A DNA stretch of 64,000 bases from Chryseobacterium oranimense (GCF_900129755.1 NZ_FQWT01000009.1:1-64000), one strand, 5' to 3'. Shown: positions 34,935 to 44,668, counted from the first letter of the stretch. The notes: a model not told the origin generated them from the letters alone. A program made the numbers and translations.

Positions 34935-35266
34935 ATGAATTATAACATCAAAAATTTCATAATTTTTTCTTCTTTATTTATACTTATTATCATTTTAGTT
35001 ATTTTTTTGCGGAAAACAACTAATGATAGTTTGCTTGATTATGAAATATCTGCAAAAGTTACTAGTATTTATAGAGATAGAAAAGAGCACAATTTTTTGT
35101 TTGTAAAATATTCTAATGGCTCAGTCGAGCTGTTAGATTATCCCTATAAAATTGGAGATTCTATTTCAAAAAAAAAGGAGATTCCATAGAGTATATTTTT
35201 AGAGGAGATAGTGTTATTCAAAATAATTTATTTGAGACAGCAAGAAGAGAAAAGACACTTAAATGA
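34935..35266 (+). pseudogene. Small membrane protein gene interrupted by a frameshift in a nine-A run
   Basis: The frame starting at 34935 encodes a one-membrane-segment protein (about 8-27) with EISAKVTSIYRDRK, FLFVKYSNGS and YKIGDSISKKK, and stops at 35189. A run of nine A at 35168-35176 precedes a second frame that continues with GDSIEYIFRGDSVIQ and RREKTLK up to TGA 35264. The pattern GDSISKKK-GDS-x-EY-x-x-R is what I know from small Flavobacteriia membrane proteins. The coding capacity after the A-run fits only if one A is added or two removed. It is either a broken gene, a slippage-regulated one, or a sequencing error. Confidence 0.6.
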
Positions 35267-35390
35267 AGTACTGCTAACTTTTAAGTAAATAAAAAATGGA
35301 CCCTCGCAATTTGTGAGAGTTTTGTATTTCATAGTGCAATACTTTTCTGAAAAATAAGTTTAATAAGTAAGAAAATATTTTTACGCTTAT

Positions 35391-35945
35391 TTACTTCACC
35401 CTCCCCGGATTCTGCTTCAAAAAACTATCCCATCCACTGTAAGATTTGGTATCTGCAATAGTTCCGGAGTTGAAATGATGACAAACCGCAACAGCCAGAC
35501 CATCCGAGGCATCCAGATATTTGGTAGGAAATTCCTTCAGTTTTAAAAGGTTCTGAAGCATTCCGGCTACCTGTTCCTTGCTGGCATTTCCGTTTCCGGT
35601 GATCGCCATTTTAATCTTTTTCGGAGAATATTCTGTGATAGGAATATTTCTGTAAAGGCTGGCGGCCATTGCAACTCCCTGCGCGCGGCCCAGTTTAAGC
35701 ATACTCTGGACATTTTTACCATAAAATGGAGCTTCCAGGGCTACTTCATCAGGATGGTATTCATCAATTAATGCTAATGTTTTGTCAAAAATATATTTCA
35801 GCTTTGTTTCGTGGTTGGGGTATTTTTTCAGGATTAGTTCGTGAATGGAAATCATTTCCATTTTACTTTTCGTTACGGAAATAATACCGAAACCCATAAT
35901 AGCCGTCCCCGGATCAATACCTAAAATTATCTTCTCTGAAATCAT
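35391..35945 (-). CDS. ruvC: Holliday junction resolvase RuvC
   Basis: The nuclease cuts Holliday junctions in recombination, with RuvAB. The 184-residue protein starts MISEKIILGIDPGTAIMGFG, giving the first catalytic aspartate (GIDPG). EAPFYGKNV holds the second acidic residue, and D-A-S-D-G-L-A-V-A near the end (about 142-150) the last two, with KLGRAQGVAM between. The length is typical. A TATCTTTG box (35950-35957) stands only a few bases before the ATG. Confidence 0.95.
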   Translation of the reverse strand: MISEKIILGIDPGTAIMGFGIISVTKSKMEMISIHELILKKYPNHETKLKYIFDKTLALIDEYHPDEVALEAPFYGKNVQSMLKLGRAQGVAMAASLYRNIPITEYSPKKIKMAITGNGNASKEQVAGMLQNLLKLKEFPTKYLDASDGLAVAVCHHFNSGTIADTKSYSGWDSFLKQNPGRVK

Positions 35946-35949
35946 GGTT

Positions 35950-35957
35950 CAAAGATA
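35950..35957 (-). promoter_or_regulatory. -7 promoter box of ruvC
   Basis: TATCTTTG fits TAnnTTTG but ends four bases before the ATG, which would give a nearly leaderless mRNA. The upstream gene end is at 35977. Uncertain. Confidence 0.35.
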
Positions 35958-35976
35958 AGATTTATTAATGTTAAAA

Positions 35977-36519
35977 TTATGAGTTGTCCGTATCGGGATT
36001 ACCTAGATGTTTTTCAGCGATGGGAACCCATTTTCCATCGTGGCGGAGAAGCAGGATTTTATCGACTAAAAATTTAGTTTTGTAGATTTTACCCTTGTAG
36101 ACTTCCCATGCCTTAACATAATTTTCAAAAGTGAGATTTCTGTACCCCACCGTCATATGTGGGGTGAAAGATTTCTTACCAAAACTGAACTGCTGTATAA
36201 CACTTTGGTGTAAAAGATTTAAGCTTTCATTAGCTTCAGGATGTACAAAAATGACCGGGTTATTGGGATTGGGGAACCCTCCGAAGCCGTTCAATATAAT
36301 TTCAAAAGGAGGAATCTCTGTATTTATTTTTTGAAAAGCAGTGTGGATATCAGCTTCAAGCTCCAGTTCTCTGTCAAAAGGTGAAAGTAAAGTAATATGG
36401 GCATCATTCTTTAACGCCATCGAGTTTCCGTAGTTCAGGGCGAAATCCTGTTTAAAAACTTTAATCTCGTCGATGATTTCCTGAGGAGGATAGATGGCAA
36501 TGAAATACATTTTTTTCAT
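35977..36519 (-). CDS. 2H phosphoesterase (2'-5' RNA ligase-like)
   Basis: This 180-residue protein has the two H-x-T motifs of the family, HITLLSPF (about 42-49) and HMTVGY (about 121-126), which form the active site of cyclic-phosphate and 2'-5' RNA ligase-type enzymes. The protein starts MKKMYFIAIYP; a second ATG three codons later is also possible. The physiological substrate is unknown. It lies 9 bases after the serine hydrolase stop, so they are likely co-transcribed. Confidence 0.82.
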   Translation of the reverse strand: MKKMYFIAIYPPQEIIDEIKVFKQDFALNYGNSMALKNDAHITLLSPFDRELELEADIHTAFQKINTEIPPFEIILNGFGGFPNPNNPVIFVHPEANESLNLLHQSVIQQFSFGKKSFTPHMTVGYRNLTFENYVKAWEVYKGKIYKTKFLVDKILLLRHDGKWVPIAEKHLGNPDTDNS

Positions 36520-36528
36520 ATCGCTAAA

Positions 36529-37635
36529 TTACTGTTTTGCTTTAAGCTGCAACAGGGTATTTTCCAGGTTATCCGTTATCTTTTTAACTTCCACATGAGG
36601 TTTGAAAGCCCAGCTTTTGCCCTTTTCTTCATCGGCAATATTAGATAAAATAATAACCGATGTTTTGGTCTTTGGATAGTAAATATTCAGAGAAGGGGAG
36701 CCCTTTACATAACCGCTGTGAAAATAGCTTTCCGGACTTCCGATACGCAGCATAATTCCATAGCCATAACCCATTTTTCCCAGAATAGCGTGATGCCTTT
36801 CCGAACTTTTGGACACAAACTGCTTTAACGTTTCGGGTTTTAAAATTTTTCCTCCGTAAAGAGCATTGTTCCACGTGTGAAGATCATCTATAGTTGAAAG
36901 AATACCGCCGGCAGGAGTTCCTATGTCTTTTCCACCCAATCGTTTAGGCATATCCGGAACTACAGAAAATCTGGCAGCATTACCCAGATAGGCGCTGGCG
37001 AAATTTTTACCTTTAAAAATATTTCCGGTAGAAGAATTTTTCATTCCCGCTTTTTTGAACAGTTCCAGAACATTTTCATCATATGATTTTCCCGAAACTA
37101 CTTCTACGATTTGTCCCAGTGCATTAAATCCGTCGTTGGAATAGAAAAAATCGGAACCACTTTTGAACATCAGCTTCCCCCCGAACGTATTTAATCCTGA
37201 AGTATGGTTTAAAAGCTGATGAATGGTGATATTCTCATAGTCTTTATTTTGAAACGCCTTCAGATATTTGGATGCCTTATCGTTCACATTTAGTTTCCCC
37301 TGTTCCATTTGGAGAAGGATAAGTGCCGCGGTAAATTGTTTGCTTACCGAACCTATGGCAAAAATTGTACTGCTGTCGATCTTTACTTTGTTTTTAAAAT
37401 CGGAATAGCCGTTCTCTTTCCTGTATAGTTGCAGGGAATCTTTAAATACGGCAATACTTCCGTTGAAATTATATTTTTTGAAGACGGAATCGATCTGTTG
37501 TTCCAGAAGAGTTTTCTGGAAAGCAGTAATGGTAGAGTCTATCACTGCATTTTTGTCAACCGGTTTTTGAGAAACTTCAGTTTTACAGGAGAACAGAAAC
37601 AAGGAAAGCAAAAAGAAGGTGAAATTTTTTATCAC
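36529..37635 (-). CDS. Beta-lactamase-family serine hydrolase, lipoprotein
   Basis: This 368-residue protein has a lipobox FLFSC (cysteine at about residue 17), so it is anchored in the envelope. The catalytic serine and lysine are in SVSK (Ser96, Lys99) and the second motif is YSN (165-167), as in class C-type hydrolases, esterases or D-aminopeptidases. A later HSGYVKGS part supplies the third motif (H-x-G). The start codon is GTG; no ATG precedes the lipoprotein signal. The real substrate cannot be inferred. Confidence 0.88.
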   Translation of the reverse strand: MIKNFTFFLLSLFLFSCKTEVSQKPVDKNAVIDSTITAFQKTLLEQQIDSVFKKYNFNGSIAVFKDSLQLYRKENGYSDFKNKVKIDSSTIFAIGSVSKQFTAALILLQMEQGKLNVNDKASKYLKAFQNKDYENITIHQLLNHTSGLNTFGGKLMFKSGSDFFYSNDGFNALGQIVEVVSGKSYDENVLELFKKAGMKNSSTGNIFKGKNFASAYLGNAARFSVVPDMPKRLGGKDIGTPAGGILSTIDDLHTWNNALYGGKILKPETLKQFVSKSSERHHAILGKMGYGYGIMLRIGSPESYFHSGYVKGSPSLNIYYPKTKTSVIILSNIADEEKGKSWAFKPHVEVKKITDNLENTLLQLKAKQ

Positions 37636-37765
37636 AGGTGTTTTATTTAGATTAAAAGTTACTGAGCAGGGATCAATGTATACTTAAATATAAGAAAATC
37701 CCTTGAAGTCTCAAAGAGTAGCAAAATTTGTGCTAAGCCAGCGTGCTTCCTTTATAAGTATTTAA

Positions 37766-37773
37766 TATTTTTG
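37766..37773 (+). promoter_or_regulatory. -7 promoter box of the PLP decarboxylase gene
   Basis: TATTTTTG fits TAnnTTTG, 22 bases before the ATG at 37796. The gap to 37635 is a divergent promoter region. Confidence 0.5.
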
Positions 37774-37795
37774 AATAGATAATTTTATAACCATC

Positions 37796-39205
37796 ATGAA
37801 AGAATATTTGAAAAGCGATTCAGAACAAATTGACCATATCCTGAACATTATAAAAGAACAGGGAACCGGATACCTTAATACCCTTGCAGATAGACCAACA
37901 TCTGTAAACAATGATCTGATTTCAGAGCAAATGGATCTGCCGGAGTCCGGTATGGGTACTGAATCAGCTTTAAAAATATTCAATGAGAGATTTGAACCCA
38001 TTATGGTAGGGTCGTCAGGACCGAGATATCTGGGCTTCGTAACCGGAGGGACTACGCCGGCTTCCATCGCAGGCGACTGGCTGGCCACAGTTTATGATCA
38101 GAATACCCAGTCGGTGAAAGGTCAGGGAGATATTTCTGCCGGTATAGAGCTGGAAACCATAAAAATGCTGCTGGATCTTCTCGGGCTGCCGGAAAACTTC
38201 CTGGGAGGCTTTGTAACCGGAGCCACCATGTCCAATTTTACCGGTCTGGCCGTCGCAAGGCAATGGATTGGGAAGGAGCTGGGAAAAGACTTTGCCAAAG
38301 ACGGGATCTCAGGAACCGTTAAAGTACTGACAGCCACGCCTCATTCGTCGTCCATAAAATCCCTGTCTCTTCTGGGGATGGGAAGCGGAAATATCGTCAG
38401 GATAAAAACAGCAGGAGACAACCGGGAAGCCATTTGTTTGAAAGACCTTGAAAATCAGATCGTGCAGTTAAATGATGAGCCTTTTATTTTAATTTCGAGC
38501 GGAGGAACAGTCAATACCGTTGATTTTGATGATTTCTCAGAAATCCGTAAGCTGAAAGAAAAATATAAATTCTGGTGGCATATAGATGCAGCATTCGGTG
38601 GTTTTGCCGCTTGTTCAGACACCCATAAACATCTTGTCGAAGGCTGGGAAGATGCAGACAGTATTACAGTGGACTGTCATAAGTGGCTTAACGTTCCTTA
38701 TGAAAGCGCTGTGTTTTTTGTAAAAGAAGAGTACAGGATTTTACAGGTAGAAACCTTTCAGAACTCAAATGCACCTTATTTGGGAGATCCTTTGGATAAT
38801 TTCGGTTACCTCAATTTCCTTCCTGAAAATTCCAGAAGATTGAAAGCGCTGCCGGCCTGGTTTTCAATGATGGCATATGGCAGAGACGGATATAAGGCTA
38901 TCGTGGAAAATAATATTAAACTGTCAGAGCAGTTTGGGGAAATGATTGAAAATAGTGATGCTTTCAAATTGTTAGCTCCGGTAAGGCTGAATACCGTATG
39001 TTTTACTTTAAAAGATGATACAAAGCAGGATCAGGTTAGTAGATTCCTGGAATCGCTTAATGAGACGGGAAAAGTCTTTATGACCCCTACTTTTTATAAC
39101 AGCCATACAGGAATAAGGGCAGCTTTTGTCAATTGGCAGACTCAGGAAAAGGATATTGAACTGATATTTGACCTCATGAACAAAATAGCAGCAACGGTAG
39201 GGTAG
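37796..39205 (+). CDS. Group II pyridoxal-phosphate-dependent decarboxylase-type enzyme
   Basis: This 469-residue protein is of the glutamate/aromatic-amino-acid decarboxylase class. TGGTTPAS (about 83-90) and FVTGATMSNFTGLAVAR are typical; HIDAAFGGFAA (about 263-273) contains the aspartate that binds the PLP nitrogen. The PLP-binding lysine is in DCHKWLNVPYE (Lys at about 299). The substrate is not clear (aromatic amino acid, glutamate or a related compound). It is transcribed alone and convergent with the Dph6-like gene. Confidence 0.88.
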   Translation: MKEYLKSDSEQIDHILNIIKEQGTGYLNTLADRPTSVNNDLISEQMDLPESGMGTESALKIFNERFEPIMVGSSGPRYLGFVTGGTTPASIAGDWLATVYDQNTQSVKGQGDISAGIELETIKMLLDLLGLPENFLGGFVTGATMSNFTGLAVARQWIGKELGKDFAKDGISGTVKVLTATPHSSSIKSLSLLGMGSGNIVRIKTAGDNREAICLKDLENQIVQLNDEPFILISSGGTVNTVDFDDFSEIRKLKEKYKFWWHIDAAFGGFAACSDTHKHLVEGWEDADSITVDCHKWLNVPYESAVFFVKEEYRILQVETFQNSNAPYLGDPLDNFGYLNFLPENSRRLKALPAWFSMMAYGRDGYKAIVENNIKLSEQFGEMIENSDAFKLLAPVRLNTVCFTLKDDTKQDQVSRFLESLNETGKVFMTPTFYNSHTGIRAAFVNWQTQEKDIELIFDLMNKIAATVG

Positions 39206-39216
39206 GCTATTAGTTG

Positions 39217-39927
39217 TTATTTCAGAATCAGATCACAGAACCAGAAAACGTATTCGCCATCTTCCTCTTCTGGACTGGCTTTAGGTTTAGGATAGGTTTT
39301 CTTTACAGTATCGCCGATTTCAAAGTGAACAGGAGCTTTAAAAATGAGTCCGTCAAAAGTAAAGGTGTGAAATTCTCCATTTTCTCCGCATGGATCAACA
39401 TTTTCCGGAAGATCATTGATAAAATCCCGATCAATGATTCTTCCTGCAAAACTTTTATCGAGATACGTTTCATTCACGCAGGTTACGATAGTTTTGAATC
39501 CAAGGTTCAGAAATTCATGGATAAGGTCTGTCGTGTTCTGTTTCCAGAGCGGAAATACAGCTTCCATTCCGATGGCTTTCAACTGGTCTTCACGATATTG
39601 TCTGAGATCTTCCAGGAAAATATCACCAAAAACGGACCGGGTAATTCCCAAAGACTGAATATCGGTCATCGTTTTACTCATGATATCACGGTATTCCTCC
39701 ATAGACGGTTCTTTGGGAAGTTCCATTTTAATTAAAGGAATTCCCATACTTTCAGCCTGCTTTTCCAGTAAAGATACATGAACACCATGCATGGAAATCC
39801 GCTGAAACTCTTTATTGATGGTGGTCAGTAAAGTGGTAATTTCAGTTTTGTTTTCTTGCTGGATTTTATAAAGGGCAAGGGCAGAATCTTTTCCACTGCT
39901 CCAGTTGAATACGGCTTTCGATTTCAT
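39217..39927 (-). CDS. Dph6-type ATP pyrophosphatase (diphthine-ammonia ligase-like)
   Basis: This 236-residue PP-loop enzyme starts with FNWSSGKDSALAL (SGGKDS-like phosphate loop) at about residue 8-20. The C-terminal half has the family's GENGEFHTFTFDG motif (about 193-205), where archaeal and eukaryotic homologs amidate diphthine. Bacteria do not have diphthamide on EF-G, so the bacterial substrate is unknown. I would call it ATP-binding protein rather than assign the eukaryotic reaction. Confidence 0.85.
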   Translation of the reverse strand: MKSKAVFNWSSGKDSALALYKIQQENKTEITTLLTTINKEFQRISMHGVHVSLLEKQAESMGIPLIKMELPKEPSMEEYRDIMSKTMTDIQSLGITRSVFGDIFLEDLRQYREDQLKAIGMEAVFPLWKQNTTDLIHEFLNLGFKTIVTCVNETYLDKSFAGRIIDRDFINDLPENVDPCGENGEFHTFTFDGLIFKAPVHFEIGDTVKKTYPKPKASPEEEDGEYVFWFCDLILK

Positions 39928-39939
39928 TTGAAAATAAAA

Positions 39940-39962
39940 AATCTCCCAAAAATAGAGAGATT
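39940..39962 (-). terminator. Terminator after the secreted protein gene 39973-41007
   Basis: Stem AATCTCCC (39940-39947) and near-complement at 39954-39962, followed on the minus strand by TTTTTTATTTT. It ends just before the Dph6-like ATG. Confidence 0.7.
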
Positions 39963-39972
39963 CTGTGAATTA

Positions 39973-41007
39973 TTATTTAACTTCTTTGATAGGAATAAAT
40001 CCTCCATTGATGTAGTCAAGTTTTTGCTCAAACGGAACCGAAGTAGACTGTGAAGCCAGTAACCCGCCAATAATCCCGAAGAATGCAGAAGCAAGAACCA
40101 CATCTCCTGTTTTTGCAGTTGATTTTATTTTTCCGGTAAAATAAAAATCTCCATCTCTTTTTTCAGCCTTCACGAGAGCATTTTCCACAGGCAAATAAAT
40201 ATATGGAGAACCATTATAAACAATGGCAAATACATCATTTTTTTTAATTTCCTTTTCTTTACCTTCTATTGTTTCGTAAAGTTTAATGATTTTATTGGTT
40301 TTTCCGTAGAATTTTGCACTGGAAATTGTTTTTTCAGACGGTTGAAGGTTTTTAAAAGAATTATAATCAGGATAAATTCCTTCCTTTAGTTCCGGAGAAT
40401 TATATAAACTTAATTTTTGTTTTTCAATTTCATCAAAATTTTTGAGATCATTAAAAGTGTATCGGTCTGTTTGTATTGCTTTTTTAGAAACGTTTCTGCT
40501 TATAAAGTCACTTACCATTTCGCTTCCTTTTTTCATCGTAGCTTTGGTAACATCCATAGATGAATGATCGATAACTGAATCTATTTTGTCGAGATAAGAA
40601 TAAGTTCCGTCTTCGTTTTTAGCAAACAAATAAGCCTGGAAGTAGCAGTAACCGTGTTCACTAAAGGCTCCTGTAATTTCGGCAAAATACAACTGTTTTA
40701 GATACATTACAATTGTACCGTCATCTGTATTTTCACCATTAATGTTGTTTAACAGATTTTGGAATTGATCATTAAGATTGGTTGTAGGAACAACTCTTGC
40801 CTTAGTGTTGAATGCTCCTTTCTGAACAATTCCCAAAGATGTAGAGTCTATTCTGGCATCAATAAGTTTTATGGCTTTATAATAACTTTTGTCTAGTTTT
40901 TTATCAGGAAAACTGATTGAAAAATCCTCGGTTCTTTTTTGGGAATACATAGAAACCGAAAACATGATTCCTAATAAAATTAAAGTAGGGTTCAAAATTT
41001 TTTTCAT
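39973..41007 (-). CDS. Secreted protein of unknown function
   Basis: This 344-residue protein has a signal peptide (to about residue 22, SMYSQ). The mature part begins KRTEDFSISFPDKKLDK, has mixed alpha-beta sequence and near the C-terminus a hydrophobic glycine-rich stretch (VVLASAFFGIIGGLLASQ, about 303-320) that may be membrane-inserted. No known domain is recognised. It has its own terminator. Confidence 0.6.
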   Translation of the reverse strand: MKKILNPTLILLGIMFSVSMYSQKRTEDFSISFPDKKLDKSYYKAIKLIDARIDSTSLGIVQKGAFNTKARVVPTTNLNDQFQNLLNNINGENTDDGTIVMYLKQLYFAEITGAFSEHGYCYFQAYLFAKNEDGTYSYLDKIDSVIDHSSMDVTKATMKKGSEMVSDFISRNVSKKAIQTDRYTFNDLKNFDEIEKQKLSLYNSPELKEGIYPDYNSFKNLQPSEKTISSAKFYGKTNKIIKLYETIEGKEKEIKKNDVFAIVYNGSPYIYLPVENALVKAEKRDGDFYFTGKIKSTAKTGDVVLASAFFGIIGGLLASQSTSVPFEQKLDYINGGFIPIKEVK

Positions 41008-41069
41008 TAATGTTGAGGTTATAAATTTTTCAATTGCTAAAATAATACTTATTAAGTTGAATCTAAATT

Positions 41070-41099
41070 AAAACCTCAAAGAAAATTCCTTGAGGTTTT
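41070..41099 (-). terminator. Terminator after icmF
   Basis: AAAACCTCAA (41070-41079) pairs perfectly with TTGAGGTTTT (41090-41099); T-rich both sides, so it may serve both strands. Confidence 0.8.
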
Positions 41100-41154
41100 A
41101 ATTTGTAAATTATTGATACGTTAAGTAGCCAACAATTGTCTGTACGGCTACGGA

Positions 41155-44100
41155 TTACATATTTCTTCTGTATTTACCACCCACTTCAAACAGAGCATTG
41201 GTAATTTGTCCAAGGGAACAGTATTTTACAGCATCCATCATCACTCCAAATAAATTTTGCTGGTTGATGGCAGCGTGTTGTAATTGTCTTAAAGCTTCCG
41301 CAGACCTATCGGCATTCGATTTCTGGAAATTGTGTAGGTTTTCAATCTGAACCTGTTTTTCCTCCTCAGTAGAACGGATCACTTCTCCCGGACGAACCGT
41401 TGGAGAGCCGTCTTTTCCAAGGAATGTATTTACCCCGATGATCGGGTATTCTCCGGTATGTTTCAGCCATTCGTAATGCATGGATTCTTCCTGGATCTTG
41501 GAACGCTGGTACATGGTTTCCATAGCACCAAGAACACCGCCTCTTTCCGTAATCCTGTCGAATTCTGCATACACTGCTTCTTCTACAAGATCTGTCAGTT
41601 CTTCAATAATAAATGATCCCTGAAGCGGATTTTCATTTTTAGCTAATCCCAATTCCTTATTGATAATCAGCTGGATAGCCATTGCTCTTCTTACGGATTG
41701 CTCTGTAGGAGTGGTAATAGCTTCGTCATAAGCATTGGTGTGAAGAGAATTACAGTTATCGTAGATTGCATACAGTGCCTGAAGCGTCGTTCTGATATCA
41801 TTGAAATCAATTTCCTGGGCATGAAGAGAACGTCCTGAAGTCTGGATGTGGTATTTCAGCATCTGGCTTCTTTCATCTGCCCCGTATTTCATTTTCATGG
41901 CTTTTGCCCAGATTCTTCTGGCTACACGACCGATCACTGAATATTCAGGGTCAATACCGTTGGAGAAGAAGAAAGAAAGGTTCGGTGCAAAATCATTGAT
42001 ATTCATTCCTCTTGACAGATAGTACTCTACATATGTGAAACCATTTGCCAATGTGAATGCAAGCTGGGAAACCGGGTTGGCTCCGGCTTCGGCAATATGA
42101 TATCCTGAAATAGAAACAGAATAGAAATTTCTTACTTTCTCTTTAATGAAATACTCCTGAACGTCGCCCATTAATCTTAAAGCAAATTCAGTAGAGAAAA
42201 TACAGGTATTCTGCGCCTGATCTTCTTTTAAAATATCAGCCTGAACGGTTCCACGAACCGTTGCAATAGTTTTGGCCTTAATTTCAGCATAAACATCTGC
42301 CGGAATAACTTCATCTCCTGTGATTCCCAACAGCTTTAATCCCAAGCCATTGTTGGAAGGAGGAAGTTCACCGTTATATTTTGGTCTTTCTAAACCTTTA
42401 TCATCAAATTTTGCCTTTAAAACAGCTTCCACTTTAGATTCAAGACCGTTTTCAGCGATATATTTTTCAACATTCTGATCGATGGCTGCATTCATAAAGA
42501 AAGCAAGCAGCATCGGAGCAGGACCGTTAATCGTCATTGAAACGGAAGTCAGAGCATTCACAAGGTCAAACCCTGAATACAGCTTTTTGGCATCATCCAG
42601 TGTTGCAATAGAAACTCCCGCGTTTCCGATCTTACCGTAAATATCCGGTGGTAAAGCCGGGTCCTGGCCGTAAAGCGTTACAGAGTCGAAGGCTGTAGAT
42701 AAACGTTTTGCAGGCATTTCGGCAGAAACGTAATGGAATCGTCTGTTCGTTCTTTCCGGGCCTCCTTCTCCTGCGAACATTCTTGTAGGATCTTCTCCTG
42801 TTCTTTTGAACGGATAAATACCTGCGGTGTAAGGAAATCCACCCGGCAGGTTTTCCTGGCCTTTCCATTTGATCAGGTCTCCCCAGTCATTATATTTTGG
42901 TAAAGCAATTTTTGGAATTCTTAAGTGGGATAAAGACTCTGTTGAGGTTTCCACCTTAATTTCCTTTCCTCTTACGAAATAGGAATAAAACTCTTCATGG
43001 AAAGCCTTTTTCGTATCTTCCCAGGTTTTCAGGAAGTCGATGTTTTCCTGCTGAAGTTCCTTTTCAGCCTTTTGATATTCAGCGTCTAAAGCTTCATTGG
43101 AAATAATTTTTTTAACACCGTCAATATGATACATTTTTCTGGCAAGCTCGGCCTGCTTTTCAATGTTTTCATCATATATTCTGTTGTTTTCTACAATTTC
43201 AGAAAGATAGCGTACTCTTTTTGGAGGGATGATCGTTACTTCGTCTGTTATTTCCTGCTCAACGAAAGTTTTCAGATCCAGGCCGGAAAACTTATCGTTT
43301 ACCTTTGAAATCAATTTGTTATATAATTCAGTGGTTCCGTGGTCATTGAACTGTGATGCTTTTGTAGCATAAACCGGCATTTCGTCCAACGGCTGCTCCC
43401 ACAGTAAATGGTTTCTCTGGAATTGCTTTCTTACAGCTTGAAGAGCATCAAGCGCCCCTCTTTTATCAGATTTATTTAAAGCCACTAAGTCTGCATAATC
43501 CAGCATGTCGATTTTTTCCAGCTGAGTTGAAGCTCCATATTCAGGAGTCATTACATACATGGAAACATCCGCAAAATCAGAAACCTCCGATCCGGATTGC
43601 CCGATACCTGAAGTTTCAAGGATGATAACATCAGGATGCGCTAATTTCAGCACATTTAATGCAGAGTGGATAAACGGAGAAACGGAAACGTTGTTTTCTC
43701 TTGTTGCCATTGAACGCATATAAACCCGCGGATCATTGATCGCGTTCATACGGATTCTGTCCCCTAAAAGTGCACCTCCTGTTTTCTTTTTGGAAGGGTC
43801 AATAGAGATGATGGCAATTTTTTTGTCAGGATTTGAACGGATAAAACGTCTTACCAGCTCATCTGTTAATGAAGACTTTCCTGCTCCACCGGTACCTGTG
43901 ATCCCGATGATAGGAATATTCAAATCTTTTGATTTTTCATCAATCGCTTTTACCAGTTCCGGTTTTTCTTCTGAAAAGTTTTCAACCGCAGAAATGATTT
44001 TTGCAATGCTTGTAGAGTTTTCAAAGCTGATGGAATCCAGATCACTTGCTGTAACCTCTTTTCCGGTTGCGAAATCTGACCTTTTCACAAGATCATCAAT

Positions 44101-44502
44101 CATTCCCTGAAGACCAAGCTCACGGCCGTCGTCCGGAGAATAAATCCTGTCGATACCGTAATCCATAAGATCGGTGATCTCTTCAGGCAGGATAACACCG
44201 CCGCCACCACCGAAAATCTTGATCTGCGGGGAATTTTTTTCTCTTAAAAGGTCGTAGATATATTTGAAATATTCATTGTGACCGCCCTGATACGAGGTTA
44301 ATGCAATAGCGTTGGCATCTTCCTGTATCGCTGTGTTCACCACTTCTTCAGCTGATTTGTCGTGGCCAAGGTGGATCACTTCACATCCTGTTCCCTGGAT
44401 CACGCGGCGCATGATATTGATCGCAGCATCATGTCCGTCAAATAATGACGCTGCTGTTACGATTCTTACTTTGTTGGTTGGAGTATATTTTTGGGTTTCC
44501 AT
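41155..44502 (-). CDS. icmF: Fused isobutyryl-CoA mutase (methylmalonyl-CoA mutase family)
   Basis: This 1115-residue cobalamin enzyme interconverts isobutyryl- and n-butyryl-CoA (some members also other acyl-CoAs). An N-terminal B12-binding domain (1-150; FDGHDAAINIM with the cobalt-ligand histidine, later FGGGGGVI) precedes a MeaB-like GTPase chaperone (about 190-500; GITGTGGAGKSS P-loop, DPSKKKTGGALLGDRIRM, NKSD) and the large TIM-barrel mutase (about 545-1090; GTVQADILKED, SISGYHIAEAGA). The start at METQKYTP is preferred to a TTG 13 codons upstream. This order is diagnostic for IcmF. Confidence 0.95.
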   Translation of the reverse strand: METQKYTPTNKVRIVTAASLFDGHDAAINIMRRVIQGTGCEVIHLGHDKSAEEVVNTAIQEDANAIALTSYQGGHNEYFKYIYDLLREKNSPQIKIFGGGGGVILPEEITDLMDYGIDRIYSPDDGRELGLQGMIDDLVKRSDFATGKEVTASDLDSISFENSTSIAKIISAVENFSEEKPELVKAIDEKSKDLNIPIIGITGTGGAGKSSLTDELVRRFIRSNPDKKIAIISIDPSKKKTGGALLGDRIRMNAINDPRVYMRSMATRENNVSVSPFIHSALNVLKLAHPDVIILETSGIGQSGSEVSDFADVSMYVMTPEYGASTQLEKIDMLDYADLVALNKSDKRGALDALQAVRKQFQRNHLLWEQPLDEMPVYATKASQFNDHGTTELYNKLISKVNDKFSGLDLKTFVEQEITDEVTIIPPKRVRYLSEIVENNRIYDENIEKQAELARKMYHIDGVKKIISNEALDAEYQKAEKELQQENIDFLKTWEDTKKAFHEEFYSYFVRGKEIKVETSTESLSHLRIPKIALPKYNDWGDLIKWKGQENLPGGFPYTAGIYPFKRTGEDPTRMFAGEGGPERTNRRFHYVSAEMPAKRLSTAFDSVTLYGQDPALPPDIYGKIGNAGVSIATLDDAKKLYSGFDLVNALTSVSMTINGPAPMLLAFFMNAAIDQNVEKYIAENGLESKVEAVLKAKFDDKGLERPKYNGELPPSNNGLGLKLLGITGDEVIPADVYAEIKAKTIATVRGTVQADILKEDQAQNTCIFSTEFALRLMGDVQEYFIKEKVRNFYSVSISGYHIAEAGANPVSQLAFTLANGFTYVEYYLSRGMNINDFAPNLSFFFSNGIDPEYSVIGRVARRIWAKAMKMKYGADERSQMLKYHIQTSGRSLHAQEIDFNDIRTTLQALYAIYDNCNSLHTNAYDEAITTPTEQSVRRAMAIQLIINKELGLAKNENPLQGSFIIEELTDLVEEAVYAEFDRITERGGVLGAMETMYQRSKIQEESMHYEWLKHTGEYPIIGVNTFLGKDGSPTVRPGEVIRSTEEEKQVQIENLHNFQKSNADRSAEALRQLQHAAINQQNLFGVMMDAVKYCSLGQITNALFEVGGKYRRNM

Positions 44503-44529
44503 AAAAAATCTAGAAAGTTTCTGAATTTC

Positions 44530-44537
44530 CAAATATA
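44530..44537 (-). promoter_or_regulatory. -7 promoter box of icmF
   Basis: TATATTTG on the minus strand fits TAnnTTTG, 27 bases before the ATG. Confidence 0.5.
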
Positions 44538-44660
44538 ACAATAAAATAAGAACCTTTTGATTTTGTTTAATTTATTGATTTTAAGTCTGTTATTAATGAT
44601 GGGAAGGTTAGTTTTTCTCCTGCTTAACAATCATTCGTTTAAAAAGATGTGTAAAATCTC

Positions 44661-44668
44661 TATTTTTG
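44661..44668 (+). promoter_or_regulatory. -7 promoter box of the small membrane protein gene
   Basis: TATTTTTG fits TAnnTTTG, 21 bases before the ATG at 44690. Confidence 0.45.

Noticed and set aside
39214..39735. 173-codon plus-strand frame opposite the Dph6-like gene
   Set aside because: Antisense to a conserved enzyme with all its motifs; no recognisable protein features. Shadow frame.
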